A stretch of DNA of 64,000 nucleotides from Thermohalobaculum sp039030715 (lineage in GTDB: Bacteria > Pseudomonadota > Alphaproteobacteria > Rhodobacterales > Rhodobacteraceae): the NCBI GenBank assembly GCA_039030715.1, contig JBCCDU010000013.1, positions 5,554-69,553 of the forward strand, given 5' to 3'. Under the pieces are notes generated by a model. That model did not search any database, was not told where the DNA came from, and saw nothing but the letters and a program-made list of their open reading frames with translations. Position 1 is the first letter of the stretch. Each line of letters opens with the position of its first letter. A program made the position numbers and the translations under genes. Shown piece by piece: positions 17,021-24,410 of the stretch.

Positions 17021-17506
17021 TCAGACCTGGTCGACCAGGGCTTCGCCCAGGGTGCAAACCGCCTGACCGGGATTGTCCTCGACATTCAGCACCTTGATCA
17101 TGCCGTTCGCAACGAGGGCGGAAAAGCGCTTACAACGGACGCCCAGCCCGACTGCGGAGCCATCGAAGTCGAGACCCAGCGCCTTGGTGAAGGACCCATC
17201 GGCATCGGCCAGCATGCGGATGCCGGCATCGCCCGCGCCGGTTGCGCTGGCCCAATTGCCCATCACGAAGGGATCATTGACAGAAATGCAGACAATCTCG
17301 TCCACACCCTTGCCGCCCAGATCGGCCGCAGCGCTCACAAAACTGGGGACATGGGTGTTGTGGCACGTGGGCGTGAAGGCACCCGGGACGCCGAACAAAG
17401 CGACCTTGCGCCCATCGAAGATGCTGGCGGTATCGACTTTGCCCGGGCCATCCGCCGTCAGTTCGAACAGGGTGCCGGAGGGGATTTGATCGCCGACAGA
17501 TACCAT
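17021..17506 (-). CDS. Peroxiredoxin, Prx5/AhpE-like subfamily
   Basis: A 161-residue thiol peroxidase that reduces H2O2 and alkyl peroxides. The active-site loop VPGAFTPTCHNTHVPSF has the Pro, Thr and peroxidatic Cys of the Prx5 group; another Cys near residue 72 (IVCISVNDPF) and the Cys near the C-terminus (QAVCTLGEAL) are candidates for resolution, probably with glutaredoxin or glutathione. Start 17506 is set by AAGGAG 8 bases upstream. It follows rsmD on the same strand but a strong hairpin separates them. Confidence 0.93.
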   Translation of the reverse strand: MVSVGDQIPSGTLFELTADGPGKVDTASIFDGRKVALFGVPGAFTPTCHNTHVPSFVSAAADLGGKGVDEIVCISVNDPFVMGNWASATGAGDAGIRMLADADGSFTKALGLDFDGSAVGLGVRCKRFSALVANGMIKVLNVEDNPGQAVCTLGEALVDQV

Positions 17507-17610
17507 GGGGGTCTCCTTCTTGGTGCGTTGTTGTGGTGGTGGTTCAGTGTCGTGACCGGTTCTAGGGGCGGCTCGGCCAGAATCATAGCGCAATGTCTGT
17601 CGGAAGCACG

Positions 17611-17645
17611 ACGGGGCGTCCCGGATCAAGTCCGGGACGCCCCGT
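17611..17645. terminator. 15-bp perfect inverted repeat at the rsmD 3' end (terminator or REP-like element)
   Basis: Arms 17611-17625 and 17631-17645 with loop TCAAG. The rsmD stop codon (17626-17628) sits in the loop, so part of the hairpin is translated. No U tract follows on the minus strand. The core CCCGGATCAAGTCCGGG has the look of dispersed palindromic repeats in alphaproteobacteria. Confidence 0.6.
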
Positions 17646-18219
17646 TGTCCGGCCGCATATCTCGCATCAGCAGGATCTGCGTTTCGCCATAGCCGCGATC
17701 ATCGAGCAGTTCGAAGCCCGACAATTCCGGCTTATCCTCCCCGGCGGCGAGTTCCAGCACCACAGTAGCGCCAGGTGCAATCCAACCGCCCTCAGCCGCA
17801 GAATTCAGCGCCTGGCCGCCCAAACCGCTGCGATAGGGCGGATCGGCGAAGACCAGCGTGAAGGGCTCGCCCCTGCAAGGCCCGAGCCTGGTGGCATCGC
17901 GGCGCCAGAGCTTGGTCTGCCCGATCACCCCCAGGGCATCGATGTTCTGCCGGATCAGCGCGCGCGAGGTTGCAAAGTCATCGACGAAGACCGCACGCGC
18001 CGCGCCGCGCGACAGTGCCTCGAGCCCGAGCGCGCCGGTTCCTGCGAAGAGGTCCAGCACACGCGCGCCCTCGATATCCGGATAGCCGCCATGGGCGAGC
18101 AGGTTGAAGAGAGCCTCACGCACCCGGTCCGATGTCGGCCTCAGATGCGCCTTGCCACCGCCTTCCGCTCCGGGTGCGGCCAGCCGCTTCCCGCGGAACC
18201 TGCCGCCGATGATCCTCAC
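17626..18219 (-). CDS. rsmD: 16S rRNA (guanine(966)-N(2))-methyltransferase RsmD
   Basis: A 197-residue SAM-dependent methyltransferase that modifies G966 of 16S rRNA. The N-terminus RIIGGRFRGKRLAAP, LRPTSDRVREALFNLL, VLDLFAGTGALGLEALSRGA (SAM site) and the catalytic DPPY (VFADPPYRSG) are all diagnostic. The start is GTG 18219, which overlaps the TGA of the upstream aminotransferase-fold gene as GTGA, so the two are coupled. The stop lies inside the loop of a perfect inverted repeat. Confidence 0.94.
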   Translation of the reverse strand: MRIIGGRFRGKRLAAPGAEGGGKAHLRPTSDRVREALFNLLAHGGYPDIEGARVLDLFAGTGALGLEALSRGAARAVFVDDFATSRALIRQNIDALGVIGQTKLWRRDATRLGPCRGEPFTLVFADPPYRSGLGGQALNSAAEGGWIAPGATVVLELAAGEDKPELSGFELLDDRGYGETQILLMRDMRPDNGASRT

Positions 18220-19415
18220 AGCACCGCGTCGAGGGCGGCGATGAGACGGTCGATCTCGCCTGGCGTCGTATAATGCAGCGCACTGACCCGTAGCACACCC
18301 TTGGCCGGGTCGATGCCCAGCGCCTCGACTGTGCGACGCGAGTAGAAATCGCCGCCGCCGCACATGATTTTGTGGTTCGCGAGTTCGACTGCGACTTCAT
18401 CGCCACTGCGATCCAGTTCGATTGCGAAGGTAGGCGCGCGATCCTCCGCCCTGGTCGGACCCAGCAGGCGGATGTCGTTGCGGCTGCGAAGATAGTCGAG
18501 CAGCGGCGCCATCACCGCGATCTCGGCCCCGCGCATCAAGTCATGGGCATTGCCCCCGCCGTGATGGGCGCTGAGCGCATCGGCATAGTCAACCATCCCC
18601 GCCAGCGCTGCGATCTGGGCGTGGTCAGGGCCCGCAGGGGTCAGTTTCGCCATCAGATTATCGGCGTTGAAGTAATGCCCTTGGTTCACCAAACGCTCCG
18701 CCAGCGAGCGGCGCACCACCATGACCCCCTGATGCGGCCCGTGGGTCTTGTAGGCAGAGAAGAGATAGATATCCGCACCCAGCGTGCCCACATCCGGCAG
18801 TCCGTGCGGAGCGTAGGAAACACCGTCGACCACCGTCACGACCCCGGCCCCACGCATTTTCGCGGCAATCTCCGCCACCGGATTGATCTCGGCCACCACA
18901 TTCGACGCATGGGGGAAGCAAAGCACCCGCGTCCGCTCACCGATCAGCGCATCCAGATCGGCGGGGTCCAGATGCCCGGTCGCCGGATCGATCTGCCACT
19001 CGCGGATCACCAGACCCTCTTCGGCCAGACGACGCCAGGGACCGGTATTCGCCTCGTGATCCTGATTGGTCACGATGATCTCGTCACCCTCGGCCAGGGT
19101 CTGCCGGAACGCTTGCGCGAGGACGTAGGTGTTCTGCGTTGTCGAGGGCCCGAAATGCACCTCGTCCTCCGCCACGCCCAACGCAACGGCGAGGCGCGTG
19201 CGGCTTTCATCCATCATCTCGCCCATGCGGCTTGAGCCGGGAAACGACCAATAAGGCTGGATCTTGGCCTTGGTATAAGCCTCGAACAGCCGATCAATAA
19301 CGTGTCGGCAGGGATAGGAACCACCAGCATTCTCGAAGAAAGCCCAACCTTCCAGTTCAGGTTGATCGAATGCCGGAAACTGCGCGCGGACGAAATCGAG
19401 ATCGAGTGTGGTCAT
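18216..19415 (-). CDS. Class V aminotransferase-fold PLP enzyme (cysteine desulfurase-like)
   Basis: A 399-residue fold-type I PLP protein. The PLP Lys lies in FSAYKTHGPHQG, the cofactor Asp in VVDGVSYAPHG, and the His-Ala-Ser-Asn block (CFPHASNVVAEINPV) holds the phosphate and substrate. The sequence GWAFFENAGGSYPCRHVI at the N-terminus is typical of the cysteine desulfurase-like VCA0549 subgroup. A mobile active-site Cys loop of IscS type is not evident; the reaction could be desulfuration or elimination on another amino acid. Coupled to rsmD by a GTGA overlap. Confidence 0.85.
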   Translation of the reverse strand: MTTLDLDFVRAQFPAFDQPELEGWAFFENAGGSYPCRHVIDRLFEAYTKAKIQPYWSFPGSSRMGEMMDESRTRLAVALGVAEDEVHFGPSTTQNTYVLAQAFRQTLAEGDEIIVTNQDHEANTGPWRRLAEEGLVIREWQIDPATGHLDPADLDALIGERTRVLCFPHASNVVAEINPVAEIAAKMRGAGVVTVVDGVSYAPHGLPDVGTLGADIYLFSAYKTHGPHQGVMVVRRSLAERLVNQGHYFNADNLMAKLTPAGPDHAQIAALAGMVDYADALSAHHGGGNAHDLMRGAEIAVMAPLLDYLRSRNDIRLLGPTRAEDRAPTFAIELDRSGDEVAVELANHKIMCGGGDFYSRRTVEALGIDPAKGVLRVSALHYTTPGEIDRLIAALDAVL

Positions 19416-19497
19416 AACGGCTCCCTTCTGCGGAGCCGGACCCTAGCGGCTGGCGTGCTGGCTGTGAAGCGCTGCCGAGGGACGCTGTTCGCAAATG

Positions 19498-19525
19498 TGC
19501 CCCGGCCCGCACTCGGACCGGGGCA
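19498..19525 (-). terminator. Hairpin after the PstS-OmpA gene
   Basis: An 8-bp stem TGCCCCGG / CCGGGGCA with a 12-base loop lies 10 bases past the stop of the minus-strand gene at 19535. The following T stretch is weak. Confidence 0.45.
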
Positions 19526-19534
19526 TCCCCCATT

Positions 19535-21178
19535 TCACCGCAGGGTGACTAGGCTGTCGGGCAGGCGAAGCCATACCTCGACACGACGGTTGCGGGCACG
19601 GCCCGCTTCGTCGGTATTGCAGGAAAGCGGCAGCAGCTCGCCATAGCTGAGCGGGGTCAGCTTCACACGGCCCAAAGTCCGGGCCGGGATCGCGCGGCCC
19701 AAGATGTTTCGCACCGCCAAGGCCCGGTCGCGGGCAAGCTCGGTATTGCGGGCCTGATCGCCGATGGAGTCGGCGAAACCGACCAGCATGACCTCGAGGC
19801 CATCGAACTCACCGGCTTCGATCCGCCCGGCCAACTCCTTCAGCAGCCGCACCGATTGCGCATCCAGCGAACTGGAACCAGAGCGGAAGCGGAACGAGAC
19901 GCTGAGCCGGTCGGCGTTGCGCAACTCGCGCATCATGCGGCTGTACTGCGCACCACTGAAGTCGGGCTCGACCGCAGCGGTGTGGATCAGCATCATACCC
20001 ATATCCTCAAGCCGCATCCGCTCAAGCCCGCTATCCACGAAGTTGCTTTGCTTGATGAAAGGCTGCGCCGCATCGGTTTGCATCCAGTCCAGAAAGGCCT
20101 TCGCCTCCGGATGGACCCGGCCAGGTCGGGTATAGGCATAGAGCCTGCGTGAGAGTGTGTAGCCTTCGATCTTCATGCGAAAATCCGAGGGTTCGGAAAG
20201 CAGCCCACAGGCCTCGCGGATCGCCAGTTGGTTGACATCGTTTTTCTGCGCCAGCCAGCGGCCGACAAAGCCGATGCCGCCGCGATCCGTCATAACCGCA
20301 TCGACCATATCCTGATAGGCGGTCCAACGGCTCACATCCGCTTTCTCGTCCTTGCGTAGCGGGCGCACCAGACCATCCAGCAGAACCGCCCGATCACCCG
20401 ATCCTTCGCCGAAACTGTTGACCGTTATCGGGACATCGCCGCCGCCAAGGTCTTTCCAGTTTGTGATCTCGCCAGACCAGATCGCCGCCACTTCTGCAGC
20501 GCTGAGGTTCGGAACCGGGTTGTCCTTGTGCGTGATCAGGACGATCCCATCGACGCCGATCACCTGTTCACTTGCGGTATTGCGCAGTTCGCCAATGTTG
20601 CCAGCAGCCAGTTTCTCCAGATCGCTGTCTTTCATGCGGCGGTCAGCCAGCCCGATCTCGGCTGTACCAGCACCGAGAGATTCGAAGGCCGAGCCGGAGC
20701 CGCGGATCTGCAAATCGATCTGCGCGCGCAGGCTGCCATCGGCATTGGTCAGCTTGATCACACGGGTCATCGGATCGTCGGTTGTTGTCAATTCATAGGT
20801 CGCGCCTATGTCAGCGGCATAGCCACGCAACAGGTTCGGGATCAGCGTGGTGCCGACTGTCCGCGATCCATGGATGCCGAATTTGGGTGAGAACGGTTTT
20901 GCTGCAAGTTGGGCCTGTAATGCGCCCTCCGGACATCCGGCACCGCTACAGGTGAAGTTCGCGCCCTCGACCTTCAGCAAGCCTTCCCCCGGCACATCGA
21001 CGACGTAGACACCGGATTCGTAAAGCACCAGTTCGCCCTGTACAGCGATGGATCCGTCTTTCGACTTCAGATCGACCGGTCCGCTCTGTGCTTCCAGACC
21101 AGTCGCCCACAGGGTCGTTATAATCGCGGCTGCGGTTCCGATGAACCGGCGCGACCAAAAAATCGTCGTCTTGACCAT
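19535..21178 (-). CDS. PstS-like substrate-binding domain fused to OmpA peptidoglycan-binding domain
   Basis: A 547-residue exported protein. Start ATG 21178 has AAGGGAG about 9 bases upstream and a signal peptide ending near GLEAQS. A short N-terminal segment with two Cys (about 75-80) precedes a phosphate-binding-protein fold (about 95-385: FGIHGSRTVGTTLIPNLL, SGEITNWKDLGG, NSFGEGSGDRAVL). The last 130 residues form an OmpA-like domain (VSFRFRSGSSSLD, then GFADSIGDQARNTELARDRA), which anchors to peptidoglycan. No pst transport genes are close. The domain pair suggests a cell-wall-tethered oxyanion binder or sensor; phosphate itself is not proven. Confidence 0.85.
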   Translation of the reverse strand: MVKTTIFWSRRFIGTAAAIITTLWATGLEAQSGPVDLKSKDGSIAVQGELVLYESGVYVVDVPGEGLLKVEGANFTCSGAGCPEGALQAQLAAKPFSPKFGIHGSRTVGTTLIPNLLRGYAADIGATYELTTTDDPMTRVIKLTNADGSLRAQIDLQIRGSGSAFESLGAGTAEIGLADRRMKDSDLEKLAAGNIGELRNTASEQVIGVDGIVLITHKDNPVPNLSAAEVAAIWSGEITNWKDLGGGDVPITVNSFGEGSGDRAVLLDGLVRPLRKDEKADVSRWTAYQDMVDAVMTDRGGIGFVGRWLAQKNDVNQLAIREACGLLSEPSDFRMKIEGYTLSRRLYAYTRPGRVHPEAKAFLDWMQTDAAQPFIKQSNFVDSGLERMRLEDMGMMLIHTAAVEPDFSGAQYSRMMRELRNADRLSVSFRFRSGSSSLDAQSVRLLKELAGRIEAGEFDGLEVMLVGFADSIGDQARNTELARDRALAVRNILGRAIPARTLGRVKLTPLSYGELLPLSCNTDEAGRARNRRVEVWLRLPDSLVTLR

Positions 21179-21356
21179 CGCCAACGCTCCCTTGGGCGTC
21201 GTTGCCCCACGTCTGCCCCACACCTCGAAAGGCCCGATGAGATTTTGTTAACGCCAGAGTCGGGCAGAAGTTTGACGGGTAGATACCGCTAGCCGCGCTG
21301 CGGACGCTGCGTGGAATTCAATTGTCAAACAAATCGCGCTGTTGCATGGTCGCGCA

Positions 21357-22112
21357 ATGACCCAAACGGATCGAACTGCAGCGCAAAGCGTCGGACATCA
21401 GATTGCGGACTCCCTGCGTCAGATGATCCTCGACGGAAAGCTGAGCGCGGATGACCGCCTGCCGGGCGAGCAGGAGCTTGCCGTGCGCTTCGGCGTCTCG
21501 CGCCCCTCTGTACGCGAAGCGCTGAAACGGCTGGCCGCGCAAAATCTGATCCGCACGCGGCGCGGTGCTTCCGGCGGTAATTTCGTCAACCGCATCGGCT
21601 GGAAACAGGCGCAGGAGCAGTTGGAGGCAAACGCCACAATGCTGATCGTTCTGGGTGGCATCGACCCAGATGTTCTGGCCGAGGCGCGGCTGAACCTGCT
21701 GACCGCCTGCGTGCCCCTGGCGGCGGAGCGGCGCGACGAGGCCACCCTGCGCGCCATGGCCGCCGAGGTGAGCTTGCAGGAAGGCGATATCACCGACGAG
21801 GATTTCTGCGCCTCGGACGTGCGTTTCTATCGTGCGCTGGTGGATGGGGCGAAGAACCCGTTGCTCTCGTTCCAGATGGCCGGGGTCATCGAGGCGATCC
21901 AACCGCTCCTCAACATGATCATCTATCGCGACCGCGACCGGCGCGAGATCGTCGCCCGTCATGCGAGGCTGCTTGGAGCACTGCAGGCCCGGGATGCACC
22001 AGCGATGATCGCGGAACTGACCGACCTGAACGATGACACCGCGAGGCTGGTGCGCGAGGCACAGCAGGCGCGCGAAGCCCGTGCACAGGTTGCCGATGGT
22101 GCAGGGATCTGA
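21357..22112 (+). CDS. GntR family regulator, FadR subfamily
   Basis: A 251-residue regulator. The winged helix at the N-terminus (IADSLRQMILDGKLSADDRL, then ELAVRFGVSRPSVREALKRL and the wing RTRRGASGGNFV) is classic GntR; the all-helical C-terminal FCD domain shows the metal-binding Asp/His pattern in part (FYRALVDGAKNPLLS, ARHARLLGALQARD). The first in-frame ATG is 21357. It lies three bases before the DUF2182 gene and is probably in one unit with it. The ligand is unknown; many FCD regulators bind small organic acids. Confidence 0.9.
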   Translation: MTQTDRTAAQSVGHQIADSLRQMILDGKLSADDRLPGEQELAVRFGVSRPSVREALKRLAAQNLIRTRRGASGGNFVNRIGWKQAQEQLEANATMLIVLGGIDPDVLAEARLNLLTACVPLAAERRDEATLRAMAAEVSLQEGDITDEDFCASDVRFYRALVDGAKNPLLSFQMAGVIEAIQPLLNMIIYRDRDRREIVARHARLLGALQARDAPAMIAELTDLNDDTARLVREAQQAREARAQVADGAGI

Positions 22113-22115
22113 ACG

Positions 22116-23093
22116 ATGAACATGCGTCTTTCCGAATGGGTGGATGACCCGCGGTTCGTGACACTGATGGTCGCGATCCTGATCTCCGCCGCTCTCTGGG
22201 TCGCCACATGGTCGGTGATGGGCCGAATGGACATGCAGTCCATGCCCGGGATGGACATGTCTGGAATGGATATGTCCGGGATGGAAATGTCGGACACAGC
22301 GATGCCCGAGAACGAGATGTCCGGAATGAACATGTCGGGCACAGATATGCCCGAGAACGAGATGCCGGGTATGGAAATGCCCAAGGCGACAATGTCGGGG
22401 AACATGCAAGAGAGTATGCCAACCATGGGGGATGGCGGCGGCATGTGGGGCATGTCGATGGACCCGACCGACTGGCGACTGCGGACCATCAGCGAAGCTT
22501 CGCTGATGTGGATACTGATGATGGGGGCGATGATGCTGCCCGCGATGGCGCCGGTGATGGCGATCTATTCCGGGGTAGCGGCGAAGGAGGATCGGGGCGC
22601 CCGCCTGGCACTGCGCATCGGGCTGTTCACGCTCGGCTACTTCGCGCTCTGGGCCGTGTTCTCGGTTACGCTGGCCATGGTACAATTGGGCCTGCGCGGG
22701 TCGGAGTTCTTCACGATGGGCGGCACCCAGGCGACCCCGGCGGCGGCGGCGGCCCTATTGGTGGCTGCCGGGCTCTATCAGCTTTCGCCGATCAAGGATG
22801 CCTGTCTGCGCCATTGCCGCCATCCGCTCACCTATCTGCTCAGTCACTGGCGCGAAGGGGTACGGGGCGCCTTTGCGGTCGGCGCCAATCACGGAATCTA
22901 CTGCGTCGGGTGCTGCGCCGTCTTCATGGGTCTGATGTTCGTCTTCGGCGCGATGAACATCTGGTGGATGGCGGTGATCGCCCTCTACTTCCTCGCAGAG
23001 AAAATCGCGCCACAAGCCGAACGCTGGGGCCGCTGGATGGGCTATGCTCTGATCGTCGCGGGCTTCTTGACTGCTGGAAATCTGATCATCTAG
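22116..23093 (+). CDS. DUF2182 integral membrane protein with Met-rich loop
   Basis: A 325-residue membrane protein of the COG5486 (predicted metal-binding) family. TM1 spans about 14-34; then about 80 residues of Met-rich repeats (35-115, about 25 Met with Asp, Ser, Gly, as in SMPGMDMSGMDMSGMEMS); then four or more helices, with conserved MWILMMGAMMLPAMAPVM and CLRHCRHPLTYLL plus GANHGIYCVGCCAVFMGLM. Met-rich runs of this type bind Cu(I) or Ag(I) in periplasmic proteins. The gene is followed by its usual partner, a DUF1326 gene. Copper handling is my inference; the family has no settled function. Confidence 0.88.
   Translation: MNMRLSEWVDDPRFVTLMVAILISAALWVATWSVMGRMDMQSMPGMDMSGMDMSGMEMSDTAMPENEMSGMNMSGTDMPENEMPGMEMPKATMSGNMQESMPTMGDGGGMWGMSMDPTDWRLRTISEASLMWILMMGAMMLPAMAPVMAIYSGVAAKEDRGARLALRIGLFTLGYFALWAVFSVTLAMVQLGLRGSEFFTMGGTQATPAAAAALLVAAGLYQLSPIKDACLRHCRHPLTYLLSHWREGVRGAFAVGANHGIYCVGCCAVFMGLMFVFGAMNIWWMAVIALYFLAEKIAPQAERWGRWMGYALIVAGFLTAGNLII
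22227..22394 (+). repeat. In-gene tandem repeats encoding Met-Xaa-Met units
   Basis: Imperfect copies of an ATG-GAC-ATG-TCC-GGA-like unit, visible in the DNA and in the protein (M-D/E/N-M-S-G and M-P-E-N-E-M variants). Such repeats can change in number by slippage. Confidence 0.8.
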
Positions 23094-23106
23094 GGGAGGG
23101 CCTTCA

Positions 23107-23793
23107 ATGGCCAAAAAACTGAAAAAAATCGCGAAATCCCGGGCGTTGAAGGTGATCGAAGACAATGACAAGCCGATCCCGCACGACACCGAATGGAAGC
23201 TGAAAGGCGAACTGGCGCTAAGCTGTTCCTGCGAGCTTTTCTGTCCTTGCGTCGTCTCTCTGGGCCAACACCCACCTACCCAGGGGTTCTGTCACGCCTG
23301 GATCGCGGCGCGGATCGACAGGGGCAAATATGGCGCAACCAAGCTGGATGGGCTGAACATCTGCATGCTGGTCGACATCCCGGGCAAGATGGGCGCAGGC
23401 AACTGGACAGTTGCCCTCTATATCGACGACACAGCCAATGACGCGCAGTTTGCGGCGATGGAGAAGATCTTCAGCGGCTCGGCCAAAGGGACGACGGGCC
23501 TCTTCCGGCTGCTGGTCGGCAACTATCTGGGCGCGCGGCGCGAGGCCGTGACCTACGAGACTTCGGGCGAGATGCGTACCATCACGGCGGGCCGCGCCGT
23601 CTTTGGTGAAGTCGCTCCGATCCCGGGTGCGCGCGAGGGCGAGCATGTAACGGTCGAGAACACCTCCTACTGGATGGGCTCCACGGTGATCGTCGGCCAG
23701 GCGCGCAAATCCAAGATCCGCGACTTCGGGCGTGTCTGGAACTTCGACGGCGGTTCGGGCGAGATCTGTGCGATTAGCTGGCACGGACCCTGA
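23107..23793 (+). CDS. DUF1326 domain protein
   Basis: A 228-residue cytosolic protein. The family motif LSCSCELFCPCVVSLGQHP has four closely spaced Cys (C-x-C-x4-C-x-C) and is followed by GFCHAWIAARIDRGKYG, which suggests metal or thiol chemistry. ATG 23107 has GGGAGG at 7 bases. DUF1326 and DUF2182 genes are often adjacent, as here, with 13 bases between. The role is unknown; I infer that it helps the Met-rich membrane protein with metal handling. Confidence 0.85.
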   Translation: MAKKLKKIAKSRALKVIEDNDKPIPHDTEWKLKGELALSCSCELFCPCVVSLGQHPPTQGFCHAWIAARIDRGKYGATKLDGLNICMLVDIPGKMGAGNWTVALYIDDTANDAQFAAMEKIFSGSAKGTTGLFRLLVGNYLGARREAVTYETSGEMRTITAGRAVFGEVAPIPGAREGEHVTVENTSYWMGSTVIVGQARKSKIRDFGRVWNFDGGSGEICAISWHGP

Positions 23794-24005
23794 ACATCGC
23801 AAAGCTTAGCAGAACTGGACCGCCCATTGTCTGTAGACACGCCTTGCCCGAATGGCATATTCCCGGCTCGTCCGAAACGAGGTCCATCGAGAGACGGTTC
23901 TGACGCGTCTCCAGATCCGTACGGCCAGGCGAAGCACCGAAGCGCTCCTCAGCGTATATCATGTCGCCGTGGCCGGGGGCTCAATCAAGACCTCGCTGAA
24001 GCGTC

Positions 24006-24314
24006 CTAGAAGTCGAAAATGTCACCCAGCAGATCGGCGGCCATGCTTTTCTTGCGATGTTTGCGAGGATGACGGTGATCGTCACGCCGGTCGTCATGGT
24101 GATCGCGGCGCCTATCATCGCGGCGGTGATCGTAGTAATCATCGCCCTGACCACGCGTATCGTATTCGGGTTGGGAGATGGCCGCGCTGCGCTCGATGAT
24201 CTTGTCCAACTCGCCCCGATCCAGCCAGACGCCCCGGCATTTCGGGCAATAGTCGATCTCGACCCCGCTGCGATCGGCCATCACAAGCTGGGTTCCGTCA
24301 ATCGGGCACTGCAT
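24006..24314 (-). CDS. Zinc-ribbon (zf-TFIIB) protein with charged His/Asp/Arg tail
   Basis: A 102-residue protein. The N-terminal zinc ribbon has C-x2-D (MQCPIDGTQL) and C-x2-C (YCPKCRGVWLDRGELDKII), the pattern of the zf-TFIIB family in bacteria. After residue 50 comes a low-complexity tail of Asp, Arg and His (DDRRRDHHDDRRDDHRHPRK), then a hydrophobic end (AADLLGDIFDF). Start 24314 has GGAGG 7 bases upstream. The role is unknown; metal buffering or nucleic-acid binding by the tail are both possible. Confidence 0.8.
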   Translation of the reverse strand: MQCPIDGTQLVMADRSGVEIDYCPKCRGVWLDRGELDKIIERSAAISQPEYDTRGQGDDYYDHRRDDRRRDHHDDRRDDHRHPRKHRKKSMAADLLGDIFDF

Positions 24315-24410
24315 CAAAGTCCTCCATGTTCATCCTTGCGATCACATGGGGGTCGCGCACCCGTTCTTCAACGCCCAGAAACCCGGTCAAACTGCCGCTA
24401 CCCAATCCTG

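Noticed and set aside
23794..24005. Possible small gene between DUF1326 and the zinc-ribbon gene
   Set aside because: Several short frames on both strands, none with a ribosome site or recognisable pattern. No RNA fold was clear.
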